Assembly: GCA_021790115.1 (NCBI GenBank)
Contig: JAJYIM010000012.1
Location: 1-47,835, forward strand
Source: Actinomycetes bacterium
GTDB taxonomy: Bacteria; Actinomycetota; Thermoleophilia; BMS3ABIN01
DNA: 47,835 nucleotides
Direction: 5' to 3'
In this document: in pieces, positions 1-8,233 of the stretch
How positions within the stretch are numbered: position 1 is the stretch's first letter
Layout of the letters: each line of letters starts with the position of its first letter
Made by a program: the position numbers and the translations under genes
The notes under the pieces: model-generated
The model's database searches: none
What the model saw: only the letters and a program-made list of their open reading frames with translations
What the model was told of the DNA's origin: nothing

Positions 1-278
1 GTCGACCCCTCCAGCTCCGCCAGCGCCCGCCGGCGCTCGGCCCGCTCGATCATGTAGGCGCCATAAAAGCCGGAAATCCCGATCGCAAAAGAAGCTGTCA
101 GCACCAGGGTGATGACCGAGCCGCCGTTTCTGATCTGGCCGAAGTAGCTGCCAACCAGCACGCCCAGGATGGTGAGGGCGCCGTCAAATGCGTTGAGGGC
201 AAAGTAACGGCGTGCTATTTCGCCGACGCGGGCAATGCGGTGGTACTCGCGAAGAGTGCGGATACTGGGAAGCTTCAA
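1..278 (-). CDS. VIT1/CCC1-like membrane protein, N-terminal part (runs off the left edge)
   Basis: My translation of the minus strand gives LKLPSIRTLREYHRIARVGEIARRYFALNAFDGALTILGVLVGSYFGQIRNGGSVITLVLTASFAIGISGFYGAYMIERAERRRALAELEGS; TTG start at 278 assumed because an in-frame TGA lies just upstream. Confidence 0.55.
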   Translation of the reverse strand, partial: MKLPSIRTLREYHRIARVGEIARRYFALNAFDGALTILGVLVGSYFGQIRNGGSVITLVLTASFAIGISGFYGAYMIERAERRRALAELEGS

Positions 279-300
279 GGAGAGGGAGATGCCCCCTTTT

Positions 301-645
301 TTATCTCATCCAGCGTGCCGAGGCGTCCTGCGGAGTATTTGCTTCCTCAATCAGCTCACGGCCGGTCGAGACCTTGTCGATGCTGTGAATGCTGCCACCG
401 CTTTCCTGGATCACGGCCGCAACTTCATCGAAGTTGATGTGGGATCCTTCCAAAGTGATCTTAATTGTTTCCACTTTGCTGTCAATCTCGTTCAGGACCA
501 CATCGGTTCCTTCCACACCTTCCAGATCACCCAGCTTGACAGCCAGGTCCAGAATCGTAGGTTGGTGAGGTTTAAGCACGTCTAAGACTAGCCTCCGTAC
601 TTTACTCAATGATGTTTCACGCTCCAGTAAATTGTTTGATAACAA
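301..645 (-). CDS. DUF211-family protein
   Basis: SKVRRLVLDVLKPHQPTILDLAVKLGDLEGVEGTDVVLNEIDSKVETIKITLEG pattern typical of DUF211. Confidence 0.8.
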   Translation of the reverse strand: MLSNNLLERETSLSKVRRLVLDVLKPHQPTILDLAVKLGDLEGVEGTDVVLNEIDSKVETIKITLEGSHINFDEVAAVIQESGGSIHSIDKVSTGRELIEEANTPQDASARWMR

Positions 646-699
646 CCTAATAATATCAAAGTGGCTTTGCCCAGTCAGCCTGCCGCCGGGGAGACAGCG

Positions 700-1536
700 T
701 CAGCTTTGGCCTGCGTTTTTTATCTCCTGGTCCTGGTAATAATCGAACACTTTTTCAAGCGCCTGCTCGCCTTCCTGCTGTGCTTTTTCAATTTCCCGGC
801 TTTTTTCGGGAAAAGCCTGCTTAAACTCATTCTCCAGTTCCACTACCCGGCGGACAAGTGACTGCATGGCGTCGGCCACCGGGTCGGGAAGATGCGTCCA
901 GTCGATGTCTGCCGCTCCCACCTTGCGGCCGCGCTCTCTGACCGGACGTCCCGGATTGCCAACGACAGTGGAGTCTGCCGGAACGTCATGGATGACGATG
1001 CTGCCGGCGCCGATTTTGGCATTTTTCCCGACGGTGACTGCCCCCAGAACCTTGGCGCCGGCGCCGACGGTCACCCCGTCCATAAGTGTGGGATGGCGTT
1101 TGCCCGTTTCCTTGCCTGTGCCTCCCAGCGTTACCCCTTGGTAAAGGGTGACGTTGTCGCCAACTTCAGTTGTCTCGCCAATTACGACTCCGGCGCCGTG
1201 GTCAATGAAAAACCCGTCGCCGATGCGCGCCGCCGGATGAATCTCGATCCCGGTCACAAAGCGGTTGAACTGTGAGATCAGGCGCGGCGCAAGCGGCAGT
1301 TCCTGCTCATAGAGAAAATGGGCCATCCGGTGCAGCAAAATGGCATGCAGGCCGGAATAGCAGGTCAGGGCCTCGAACAAGTTTGCCGCGGCCGGATCCC
1401 GTTCACGAATCGCTTCAACATCGCTGCCGATTGCTTTTAAGGTGCGGCCCAGGCCGCCTTCCCGGTTTAACAGCAGGTAGGCGCCACCGCCGGCGGCGGT
1501 AGTCAGCAAAGCCGCGGATTTTTTTAAAAAACTCAT
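700..1536 (-). CDS. cysE: Serine O-acetyltransferase
   Basis: Left-handed beta-helix hexapeptides and IEIHPAARIGDGFFIDHGAGVVIGETTEVGDNVTLYQGVTLGGTG. Confidence 0.93.
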   Translation of the reverse strand: MSFLKKSAALLTTAAGGGAYLLLNREGGLGRTLKAIGSDVEAIRERDPAAANLFEALTCYSGLHAILLHRMAHFLYEQELPLAPRLISQFNRFVTGIEIHPAARIGDGFFIDHGAGVVIGETTEVGDNVTLYQGVTLGGTGKETGKRHPTLMDGVTVGAGAKVLGAVTVGKNAKIGAGSIVIHDVPADSTVVGNPGRPVRERGRKVGAADIDWTHLPDPVADAMQSLVRRVVELENEFKQAFPEKSREIEKAQQEGEQALEKVFDYYQDQEIKNAGQS

Positions 1537-1587
1537 GTTAACGCTTCAGGGTTGATTGCTTCATGTTGCCAAGGGCTCGCCACACGA

Positions 1588-1628
1588 AGAATCTATCTCA
1601 AAAGGCTGTTCGTAGCGAGATAGATTCT
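1588..1628. repeat. Interspersed inverted repeat, short copy (perfect 12-bp arms)
   Basis: AGAATCTATCTC-N17-GAGATAGATTCT. Confidence 0.85.
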
Positions 1629-1757
1629 AAATAGCAATTGAATGGCCGTCATTGCCTTTGATCTTTATTTGAATTCCGTTTAGTATCTACCTGTATCTAA
1701 TATTAACATACCCGCAGTGGCGGCAAGCGGCCCGCCGCGAGGAGGTGCGGCCCGGAA

Positions 1758-1994
1758 ATGAAAACCCAGCGGCTGGAGTTAACCTTTCCCGAGCACTTGA
1801 TAAAAAAGCCAATTATCTATCAATTGGTAAAAGAGGATAACGTTGTGCCAAACATCAGGCGCGCCAGTGTCGATGAGAATTTCGGCTGGATGGTCCTCGA
1901 GCTTAGCGGTGAAGAGTCCGAGCTGGAATCGGCGATTAAGCATTTGCAGCAGCTGGGCATTGAGGTCGAATATCTGGAATCGTTTGTTGAATAA
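1758..1994 (+). CDS. NIL-domain protein
   Basis: 78 aa, LTFPEHLIKKPIIYQLVKEDNVVPNIRRASVDENFGWMVLELSG matches NIL domain pattern. Confidence 0.8.
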   Translation: MKTQRLELTFPEHLIKKPIIYQLVKEDNVVPNIRRASVDENFGWMVLELSGEESELESAIKHLQQLGIEVEYLESFVE

Positions 1995-2028
1995 AAGCAA
2001 TCCGCAGGGGGCGCGGCGTGCTGCGCAG

Positions 2029-2910
2029 TTAGGAATCGATGATTTCCAGGGCATCGTTCATACTGCCACTTCTGAACCCTTCCAGATCGAGAGCGATATA
2101 GGTATAACCAAGCTTTTTTAACCGGTCGACAACCTGTTGCCGCCCCTCGGAAGACACAAGCCGGGCCAGCTCTTCCACGGGGATTTCAATGCGGGCGACG
2201 GCGCCGTGATCCCTGACCCGCAGTTGTTTGAAGCCCAGGCTTCTCATAAACTCCTCCGCCTGCCCAACACGCGCCAGGGCTGCAGGTGTCAAGCGGGTGC
2301 CGTAAGGAAACCGCGAAGACAGGCAGGCCTGAGCCGGCTTCTCCCAATTCTCCAGCCCCAGATGGCGGGCCAGCAGGCGCACCTGCTGCTTGCCGGCTTC
2401 AATCCGGGCCAGCGGATGGATCACACCGGCTTCATCGCTTGCCTTGATGCCGGGGCGAAAATCGCCGAGGTCGTCTGCATTGACACCGTCGGCGATATGT
2501 GCCAAGCCTTTTTCCTGGGCAAGGAGGCGCACCTTACGCCACAGTTCCGACTTGCAGTGATAGCAGCGGTCGGGTCCGTTGGCGGCAAAACCGGGATCAT
2601 CCAGTTCTCTGGTTTGGATTATTGCCAGCCGGATGCCGAGCTGCGCCGCCAGGCGGCGGGATTCGTCCAGCTCCCGGGCCGGCAGTGTTTCTGATTGCGC
2701 CGTTACTGCCAGGGTTTTTTCCCGTCCCAGGACCTGCGCCGCTGCTGCCGCCACCACGGTTGAGTCAACCCCGCCGGAAAATCCGACTGCAATGCTTTCC
2801 AGCGGTTTGATAACGTCAAACAGATTTTTTAGCAAAGCGGCGCCATTTCGAGACGTGGAACTCTTATCTGCCGGCAATCCTGCCATTGTGCGGCTGCTAT
2901 TTGTCCACAA
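2029..2910 (-). CDS. larE: LarE-type ATP-dependent sulfur transferase (PP-loop)
   Basis: PP-loop SGGVDST, CYHCK, and QACLSSRFPYGTRLT as in LarE. Confidence 0.85.
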   Translation of the reverse strand: MWTNSSRTMAGLPADKSSTSRNGAALLKNLFDVIKPLESIAVGFSGGVDSTVVAAAAAQVLGREKTLAVTAQSETLPARELDESRRLAAQLGIRLAIIQTRELDDPGFAANGPDRCYHCKSELWRKVRLLAQEKGLAHIADGVNADDLGDFRPGIKASDEAGVIHPLARIEAGKQQVRLLARHLGLENWEKPAQACLSSRFPYGTRLTPAALARVGQAEEFMRSLGFKQLRVRDHGAVARIEIPVEELARLVSSEGRQQVVDRLKKLGYTYIALDLEGFRSGSMNDALEIIDS

Positions 2911-3310
2911 TCGTTATACCTGTTTCTGCAACGTTCCCGTCCAAAATTTTAAAAACGCGGCTATCGGCCTTATTATCCATCAGCGATACGATCAGATAAA
3001 GGGAGTCGGGATAAAAGGCAAGCTCGCAGTCGCTGGCCGATGGATAGGCGGGGGAGTGGGGGTGAGAGTGGAAAATTGCCACCAGTTCCAGGCCCTCCTG
3101 CTCAATCTGGTCAAAGACACGGAACTGCTCCCGGGAATCCATCTGGTAAAAAGTTGAGCTGGCGGCCGCATTTAGCATGGTAAAAACCCGGCGCACTGTA
3201 CCGTCAGCGTCGCCCGCCAGGATGCCGCACGCTTCTTCAGGGTCGCAGGCCCGGGCATGCTCCAGGACGGCTCCAAGCTGGGCCCGGCTAAGCCGCAGGG
3301 AAGTTGGCAT
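2897..3310 (-). CDS. JAMM/Mov34 (M67) metallopeptidase
   Basis: EEACGIL ... HSHPHSPAYPSASD JAMM signature. Confidence 0.9.
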   Translation of the reverse strand: MPTSLRLSRAQLGAVLEHARACDPEEACGILAGDADGTVRRVFTMLNAAASSTFYQMDSREQFRVFDQIEQEGLELVAIFHSHPHSPAYPSASDCELAFYPDSLYLIVSLMDNKADSRVFKILDGNVAETGITIVDK

Positions 3311-4125
3311 CAGGTCTTCGGCGCCTGGGTTTTGCAGGCGTAAGTGTATTCAACCAGCTCGGTAATTGATGGCTTCTTGCCGCATACCGGGCAGTCGGGA
3401 TTGCGTTTTGCTTTTACCTCATGAAAGCGCAGTTCCTCGGCGTCGAACTGAAGCAGGCGGTTATACAGCGGCTTGCCGATCCCCGTCAGGATCTTCAGCA
3501 CTTCCGTAGCCTGCAGAGTCCCCACCACGCCGGCGACCGCGCCTAACACTCCTGCTTCGGCGCAGCTGGGCACGGTGCCGGGAGGGGGTGGCTCCTCAAA
3601 AACACAGCGGTAGCAGGCTGTCTCGCCGCCGCGGATGCTCATAATCAGCCCCATAAAACGGAGAATGCCTCCTTCAATCAGGGTCTTCTTTTTCATCACA
3701 CAGGCATCGTTCAGCAAGTAGCGGGTGGGGAAATTGTCAACGCCGTCAACGATAACGTCATATTTATCCAATATATCAAAAATATTTTCCTTGGTCAATC
3801 TTTGTTGATAAACATCTATTTCCACGTGGGGATTAATCCGCTGCATTGTCTCACTGGCGCTGGCAGCCTTGGCTTTGCCCACGTCGGGAGTGGCATGCAG
3901 CACCTGCCTTTGCAGGTTGGTGAGGTCGACAACATCATCTTCAATGACGCCAATGCGGCCCACGCCGGCCGCGGTCAGGTAAAGCAGCGCTGGCGAGCCC
4001 AGGCCGCCGGCGCCAATAACCAGCACGCTGGATTCCTTCAGTTTCTGCTGTCCGCTGCCGCCAACCTCGGGCAGGATAATGTGCCTTGAATAACGCTCTA
4101 TTTCCTCTTCAGAAAGATTAAACAT
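3310..4125 (-). CDS. ThiF/MoeB/HesA-family E1-like adenylyltransferase
   Basis: ERYSRHIILPEVGGSGQQKLKESSVLVIGAGGLGSPALLYLTAAGVG; CysxxCys pairs; start at MFNLSEEE rather than the longer ORF. Confidence 0.92.
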   Translation of the reverse strand: MFNLSEEEIERYSRHIILPEVGGSGQQKLKESSVLVIGAGGLGSPALLYLTAAGVGRIGVIEDDVVDLTNLQRQVLHATPDVGKAKAASASETMQRINPHVEIDVYQQRLTKENIFDILDKYDVIVDGVDNFPTRYLLNDACVMKKKTLIEGGILRFMGLIMSIRGGETACYRCVFEEPPPPGTVPSCAEAGVLGAVAGVVGTLQATEVLKILTGIGKPLYNRLLQFDAEELRFHEVKAKRNPDCPVCGKKPSITELVEYTYACKTQAPKT

Positions 4126-4405
4126 TTCCGCCTCCCATGAAGTAAAGAAAGTCAACCCTGTCGCCTTCGCACAGGGAGATATTTTCGAAATCACGCCGCA
4201 CCATAATTTGGCCGTTGATGCGAATGTTTACGTAGGCCGAATTTTCGCCCTGGGCTTCCAGCAAGGAGCGGACGTCCGGCGGGCCGGAGTAAGCTTGTTT
4301 TTTTCCCTGGACAATCAGATTAAGAGGCAAACCGGGCCGAGCCTGGCCACTTCCCAATTTTAACAATTCCGGACCCTTTCCTGAAATTTTGCCGCCGGCC
4401 GCCAT
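4118..4405 (-). CDS. MoaD/ThiS-like sulfur-carrier protein ending ...FMGGGNV
   Basis: Beta-grasp pattern and C-terminal GGG; position directly before the E1. Confidence 0.85.
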   Translation of the reverse strand: MAAGGKISGKGPELLKLGSGQARPGLPLNLIVQGKKQAYSGPPDVRSLLEAQGENSAYVNIRINGQIMVRRDFENISLCEGDRVDFLYFMGGGNV

Positions 4406-4419
4406 CAGCCGGCCCTGAG

Positions 4420-4659
4420 CTAGGCCTGCGCTTTTTTCACGTAAACTTCAACGTGATCCTGCCGGTCTTCAATCCTAAGCACCTGGTGCCCGTTGCTCCT
4501 CACCCACGCGGGTAGGTCGTTCTTGCTGACAGGATCGTCGATCATCACTTTGACGATGCCGCCGCCGCCAAGCTGTTCCAACGCGAGCGCCGTCTTAACC
4601 GACGGCATGGGACATTTCATCCCGCGGGCATCGAGCAGGTAATCTTCTTTTATGTCCAT
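4420..4659 (-). CDS. TusA/SirA-family sulfur carrier
   Basis: LLDARGMKCPMPSVKTALALEQL (CPxP motif); AAGGAGGG SD before ATG at 4659. Confidence 0.9.
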   Translation of the reverse strand: MDIKEDYLLDARGMKCPMPSVKTALALEQLGGGGIVKVMIDDPVSKNDLPAWVRSNGHQVLRIEDRQDHVEVYVKKAQA

Positions 4660-4685
4660 GATTGCCCTCCTTGCTGGACTTGCAC

Positions 4686-4739
4686 AATCTATCTCAAAAG
4701 GCATCTCTGCCGCGAACAGCCTTTTAAAATCGATTCTTA
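4686..4739. repeat. Interspersed inverted repeat copy between cysK and tusA
   Basis: AATCTATCTCAAAAGGC ... GAACAGCCTTTTAAAATCGATTCTTA. Confidence 0.8.
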
Positions 4740-5705
4740 ACGGGAAGATGACCTGGCGTCGCCAAACAGTTGGGTGGTCAGGTAACGCTCGCCCGTATCC
4801 GGCAAGACTGTAACAATCATTTTACCCTTACTTTCAGGGCGTTTGGCAAGTGAAAGCGCGGCAAAAGCGGCCGCCCCTGAGGAAATACCGCAGAGAATCC
4901 CTTCTTTTAGCGCCAATAGCCTGCTGGTCTCCTCGGCGTCTTCGTTGCTTACCTGGATAATTTCATCATAGATGCCGGTATTGAGAATGTCAGGAACAAA
5001 ATTGGCGCCTATCCCCTGAATCCGGTGCGGCCCGGGAGCGCCGCCGGAAAGTACCGGCGACGCCTCGGGCTCGACAGCCACTATGTATGCCGAAGGATTG
5101 CGCTCCTTTAAAATTTCTCCCACGCCGGTGATGGTGCCGCCCGTGCCGATTCCGGACACAAAAATGTCAACGGCGCCCTGGGTGTCGCGCCAGATTTCTT
5201 CGGCGGTGGTCTGACGGTGAATCTCCGGGTTGGCCGGATTGCTAAACTGTTGGGGCACGAAAGCATCGCCGTATGTTTCCACAAGCTCGTCGGCCTTCTC
5301 GACCGCGCCCCGCATTCCCCCGGGGCCGGGGGTAAGGACCAGCTCCGCCCCCAGGGCTTTCAGCAGGCCGCGGCGCTCGACGCTCATCGTCTCCGGCATT
5401 GTCAGCACCAGATGGTAACCCTTGGCGGCGCAGACCATGGCCAGCGCTATGCCGGTGTTGCCGCTGGTGGGCTCGATGATGGTTGTCTTACCCGGGACGA
5501 TTCTGCCCTCACGCTCTGCTGCTTCGATCATGGCTATGCCAATCCGGTCCTTGACACTGCCGCCGGGATTAAAGCTTTCCAGTTTTACCACCACCGAGGC
5601 GCCCAGGCCTTCATTTAGCCGGCGCAAACGCACCATCGGCGTATTGCCGATCAGCTCTATAATATTATTTGCGATCAATGTTGCTCCCGTCTCTACGGTG
5701 CTCAT
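4737..5705 (-). CDS. cysK: Cysteine synthase
   Basis: [46 protein letters not shown]. Confidence 0.95.
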   Translation of the reverse strand: MSTVETGATLIANNIIELIGNTPMVRLRRLNEGLGASVVVKLESFNPGGSVKDRIGIAMIEAAEREGRIVPGKTTIIEPTSGNTGIALAMVCAAKGYHLVLTMPETMSVERRGLLKALGAELVLTPGPGGMRGAVEKADELVETYGDAFVPQQFSNPANPEIHRQTTAEEIWRDTQGAVDIFVSGIGTGGTITGVGEILKERNPSAYIVAVEPEASPVLSGGAPGPHRIQGIGANFVPDILNTGIYDEIIQVSNEDAEETSRLLALKEGILCGISSGAAAFAALSLAKRPESKGKMIVTVLPDTGERYLTTQLFGDARSSSR

Positions 5706-5744
5706 CGCGTTCCTCCAACCCTGTAGTTGACTTATTGCTCACTT

Positions 5745-6185
5745 TTAAATATAATACATTTCCTTTGCTTGGTCCTGCAAGACGAGTTCCTTGTCAGCCA
5801 GGTCGGCGATGGTCGCACCGGCCAAAACGCCCTCCAGGCTGCTTTTGGCATCTGTCCAGACATCCCGCACGGCGCAGCGCTCAGCCTTGTCACAAGCGGC
5901 GCCAATCGTGCAGGCGGCGGGGGCAATATTACCGTCAAGAATTTCAATGACATCGAGAACGCTGACATCCTCGGGGAGCCGCTTGAAACTAAAGCCGCCG
6001 CGGACGCCGCGGTGGCTGTTTAGGATTCCTGCTTTGCGGAGACTAGAAAAAAGCTGCTCCAGAAACTGGAGGGGGATATCCCGCTTGGAAGCGATGTCAC
6101 CAATAGGAACCGGCAGGCCTTCGTTATGTTGCGCCAGCTCGACAAGGGCCCTGACAGCATACTTACTCTTGGCAGAAATGTTCAT
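5745..6185 (-). CDS. Rrf2-family regulator with IscR-like CX5CX5C
   Basis: SKYAVRALVELAQ ... LEQLFSSLRKAGILNSHRGVRGGFSF; C-TIGAA-C-DKAER-C. Confidence 0.93.
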   Translation of the reverse strand: MNISAKSKYAVRALVELAQHNEGLPVPIGDIASKRDIPLQFLEQLFSSLRKAGILNSHRGVRGGFSFKRLPEDVSVLDVIEILDGNIAPAACTIGAACDKAERCAVRDVWTDAKSSLEGVLAGATIADLADKELVLQDQAKEMYYI

Positions 6186-6205
6186 GTAAAATCTCCAGTT
6201 ATTTA

Positions 6206-6218
6206 GATAAGTATTATC
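6206..6218. promoter_or_regulatory. Palindrome GATAAGTATTATC in the leader of the Rrf2 gene, candidate operator
   Basis: GATAA-GTA-TTATC lies between the promoter and ATG of the Rrf2 gene. Confidence 0.45.
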
Positions 6219-6236
6219 AGCTTTAATGTAATGTGA

Positions 6237-6265
6237 ATTATATCCACTTGAATAAGACTTGTCAA
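6237..6265 (-). promoter_or_regulatory. Consensus sigma70/A promoter of the cysteine operon
   Basis: Minus strand TTGACA-N17-TATAAT. Confidence 0.8.
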
Positions 6266-6297
6266 GCTTTATGTATAATGATAATTAATACCTGCAA

Positions 6298-6714
6298 ATG
6301 AAAACATTTGAAACAATTGAGCACACCGCGGATATAGGAGTGCGATCCTTTGGCGCCACCGAGGAAGAGGCGTTTGAGAATGCTGCCTTCGGCATGTTCA
6401 GCCTGCTTGCCGATCTGGAACTGGTAAGCGATGAAGTGGAATTTCCCGTGATTGTGGAGGGCGAAGACCGTGAGACGTTGCTGGTGGAGTGGCTCAATGA
6501 GCTGCTTTATATTTATGAAAGCCAGGGTGTGATTCTGAAAAAGTTTCACGTTAGCGTGCTTGAGGATACGCGCCTTGAGGGCAGCGCCTGGGGCGGCCAT
6601 ATTGATCCCGCCCGGCATGAGATCAGGACCGACATTAAGGCGGTCACCTATTATCAGTTGCAGGTAACCAGGACTGAAAAGGGATGGATAGCAGAAGTAA
6701 TCTTTGATGTATAG
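6298..6714 (+). CDS. Archease
   Basis: FETIEHTADIGVRSFGATEEEAFENAAFGMFSLLADLE. Confidence 0.92.
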   Translation: MKTFETIEHTADIGVRSFGATEEEAFENAAFGMFSLLADLELVSDEVEFPVIVEGEDRETLLVEWLNELLYIYESQGVILKKFHVSVLEDTRLEGSAWGGHIDPARHEIRTDIKAVTYYQLQVTRTEKGWIAEVIFDV

Positions 6715-6753
6715 TTGTTTTGAAGCGCTGCCCGGGAAGCTCCAGAATGGAAA

Positions 6754-8196
6754 TTGCCGAATATGGACCTTGTTGAAGTAAATCCTTACCTGTGGGAAAT
6801 TCCGCGGACAGGCGGCATGAATGTGCCCGGCCGGATCTTTGCCGACAGGCAGCTGATGGAAAAGGCCAGAGAGGAAAAAGCGCTGGAGCAGGTGGCCAAC
6901 GTCGCCTGCCTGCCGGGAATAGTCACTGCTTCGCTGGCAATGCCGGACATTCATTGGGGTTACGGTTTTGCCATTGGCGGCGTAGCCGCATTTGGCATGA
7001 ATGACGGCGTCATCTCGCCGGGAGGAGTTGGCTATGACATAGCCTGTGGAGTGCGGCTGCTGCGGACCGACCTGTTGGCGCCGGAAATAAAAACAACCAT
7101 TCCCGGGCTTGTGCATGAGCTCTCCCGCATGATTCCCGCCGGCGTCGGGCGCCGCGGAAATATGAAGTTGAGTCCGAAAGAGCTGGACGATCTGATGACC
7201 GGCGGCGTCCCCTGGGTCATTGAGCAGGGACTGGGCCGGCCGGAAGATGTGGAAGCCATTGAAGACGGCGGCGTGCTGGATGGCGCTGATTCGTCGATGG
7301 TGAGCGCCCGCGCCCGGGAGCGCGGCTTTGACCAGCCGGGCACCTTGGGCGCCGGCAACCATTTTGCCGAAGTGCAGGTGGTGGAGGAGGTTTTCGACCC
7401 CCGGGCGGCGGCTGCCTTCGGAATTGATAAAGATCAGCTTTGCGTTATGGTGCACTCCGGCTCCCGCGGGCTGGGTCACCAGGTGTGCACCGATTACGTA
7501 AAGATTATGGGCCCGGCGGCGGCGCGGGCTGGCATCAGCCTGCCGGACCGGCAACTGGCCTGCGCTCCCATCAGTAGCCGCGAAGGACGTGAATATTACG
7601 CGGCGATGGCCTGTGCCGTTAACTTCGCCCGCTGCAACCGCCAGGTGATGACGCATTTGATCCGCCAGTCATTCGAGTACGTCTTTAAAACTCCGGCGGA
7701 GCGGCTGGGGCTGGAGCTGGTTTATGATGTGTCACACAATGTCGCCAAGTTTGAGGAGCATGAGACGGAAGACGGGAAAGTGCGGCTATGTGTTCATCGC
7801 AAGGGCGCCACCCGCTCCTTTCCGGCCGGCCATCCGGATGTGCCGGCCGGATACAGGGAGGTGGGCCAGCCGGTGATTGTTCCCGGCGATATGGGCACTG
7901 CTTCCTATTTGCTCAAAGGAACAAAGGAATCCATGAGTCTGAGCTTTGGCTCCACCTGCCACGGCGCCGGCCGCGTCATGGGCCGCCGGGCCGCCAAGCG
8001 GATGATTCAGGGGCATGAGCTGAAGGCGCGCCTGGAGGCGCAGGGCATTACCGTCAGGGCAGGGAGCACGAGGGGGCTGGCCGAGGAGGCGCCGGAGGCA
8101 TACAAGGACGTTAACAGGGTTGTGGATGTATGCCATAGGGCCGGGCTCTCCCGCAAGGTGGCAAAGCTGCGGCCGTTGGGAGTGGTGAAGGGATGA
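6754..8196 (+). CDS. rtcB: RNA ligase RtcB (alternative ATG start at 6763)
   Basis: MPDIHWGYGFAIGGVAAFG, GGVGYDIACGVRLLRT, GAGNHFAEVQ, HSGSRGLGHQV. Confidence 0.95.
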   Translation: MPNMDLVEVNPYLWEIPRTGGMNVPGRIFADRQLMEKAREEKALEQVANVACLPGIVTASLAMPDIHWGYGFAIGGVAAFGMNDGVISPGGVGYDIACGVRLLRTDLLAPEIKTTIPGLVHELSRMIPAGVGRRGNMKLSPKELDDLMTGGVPWVIEQGLGRPEDVEAIEDGGVLDGADSSMVSARARERGFDQPGTLGAGNHFAEVQVVEEVFDPRAAAAFGIDKDQLCVMVHSGSRGLGHQVCTDYVKIMGPAAARAGISLPDRQLACAPISSREGREYYAAMACAVNFARCNRQVMTHLIRQSFEYVFKTPAERLGLELVYDVSHNVAKFEEHETEDGKVRLCVHRKGATRSFPAGHPDVPAGYREVGQPVIVPGDMGTASYLLKGTKESMSLSFGSTCHGAGRVMGRRAAKRMIQGHELKARLEAQGITVRAGSTRGLAEEAPEAYKDVNRVVDVCHRAGLSRKVAKLRPLGVVKG

Positions 8197-8233
8197 GGTT
8201 GCCTCAGCAACAGAATATGCTTTTGGGATAGGC

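Noticed and set aside
6262-7656. 464-aa minus-strand ORF
   Set aside because: Fully antisense to archease and rtcB, which match strong families; composition looks like an antisense shadow ORF of high-GC coding DNA
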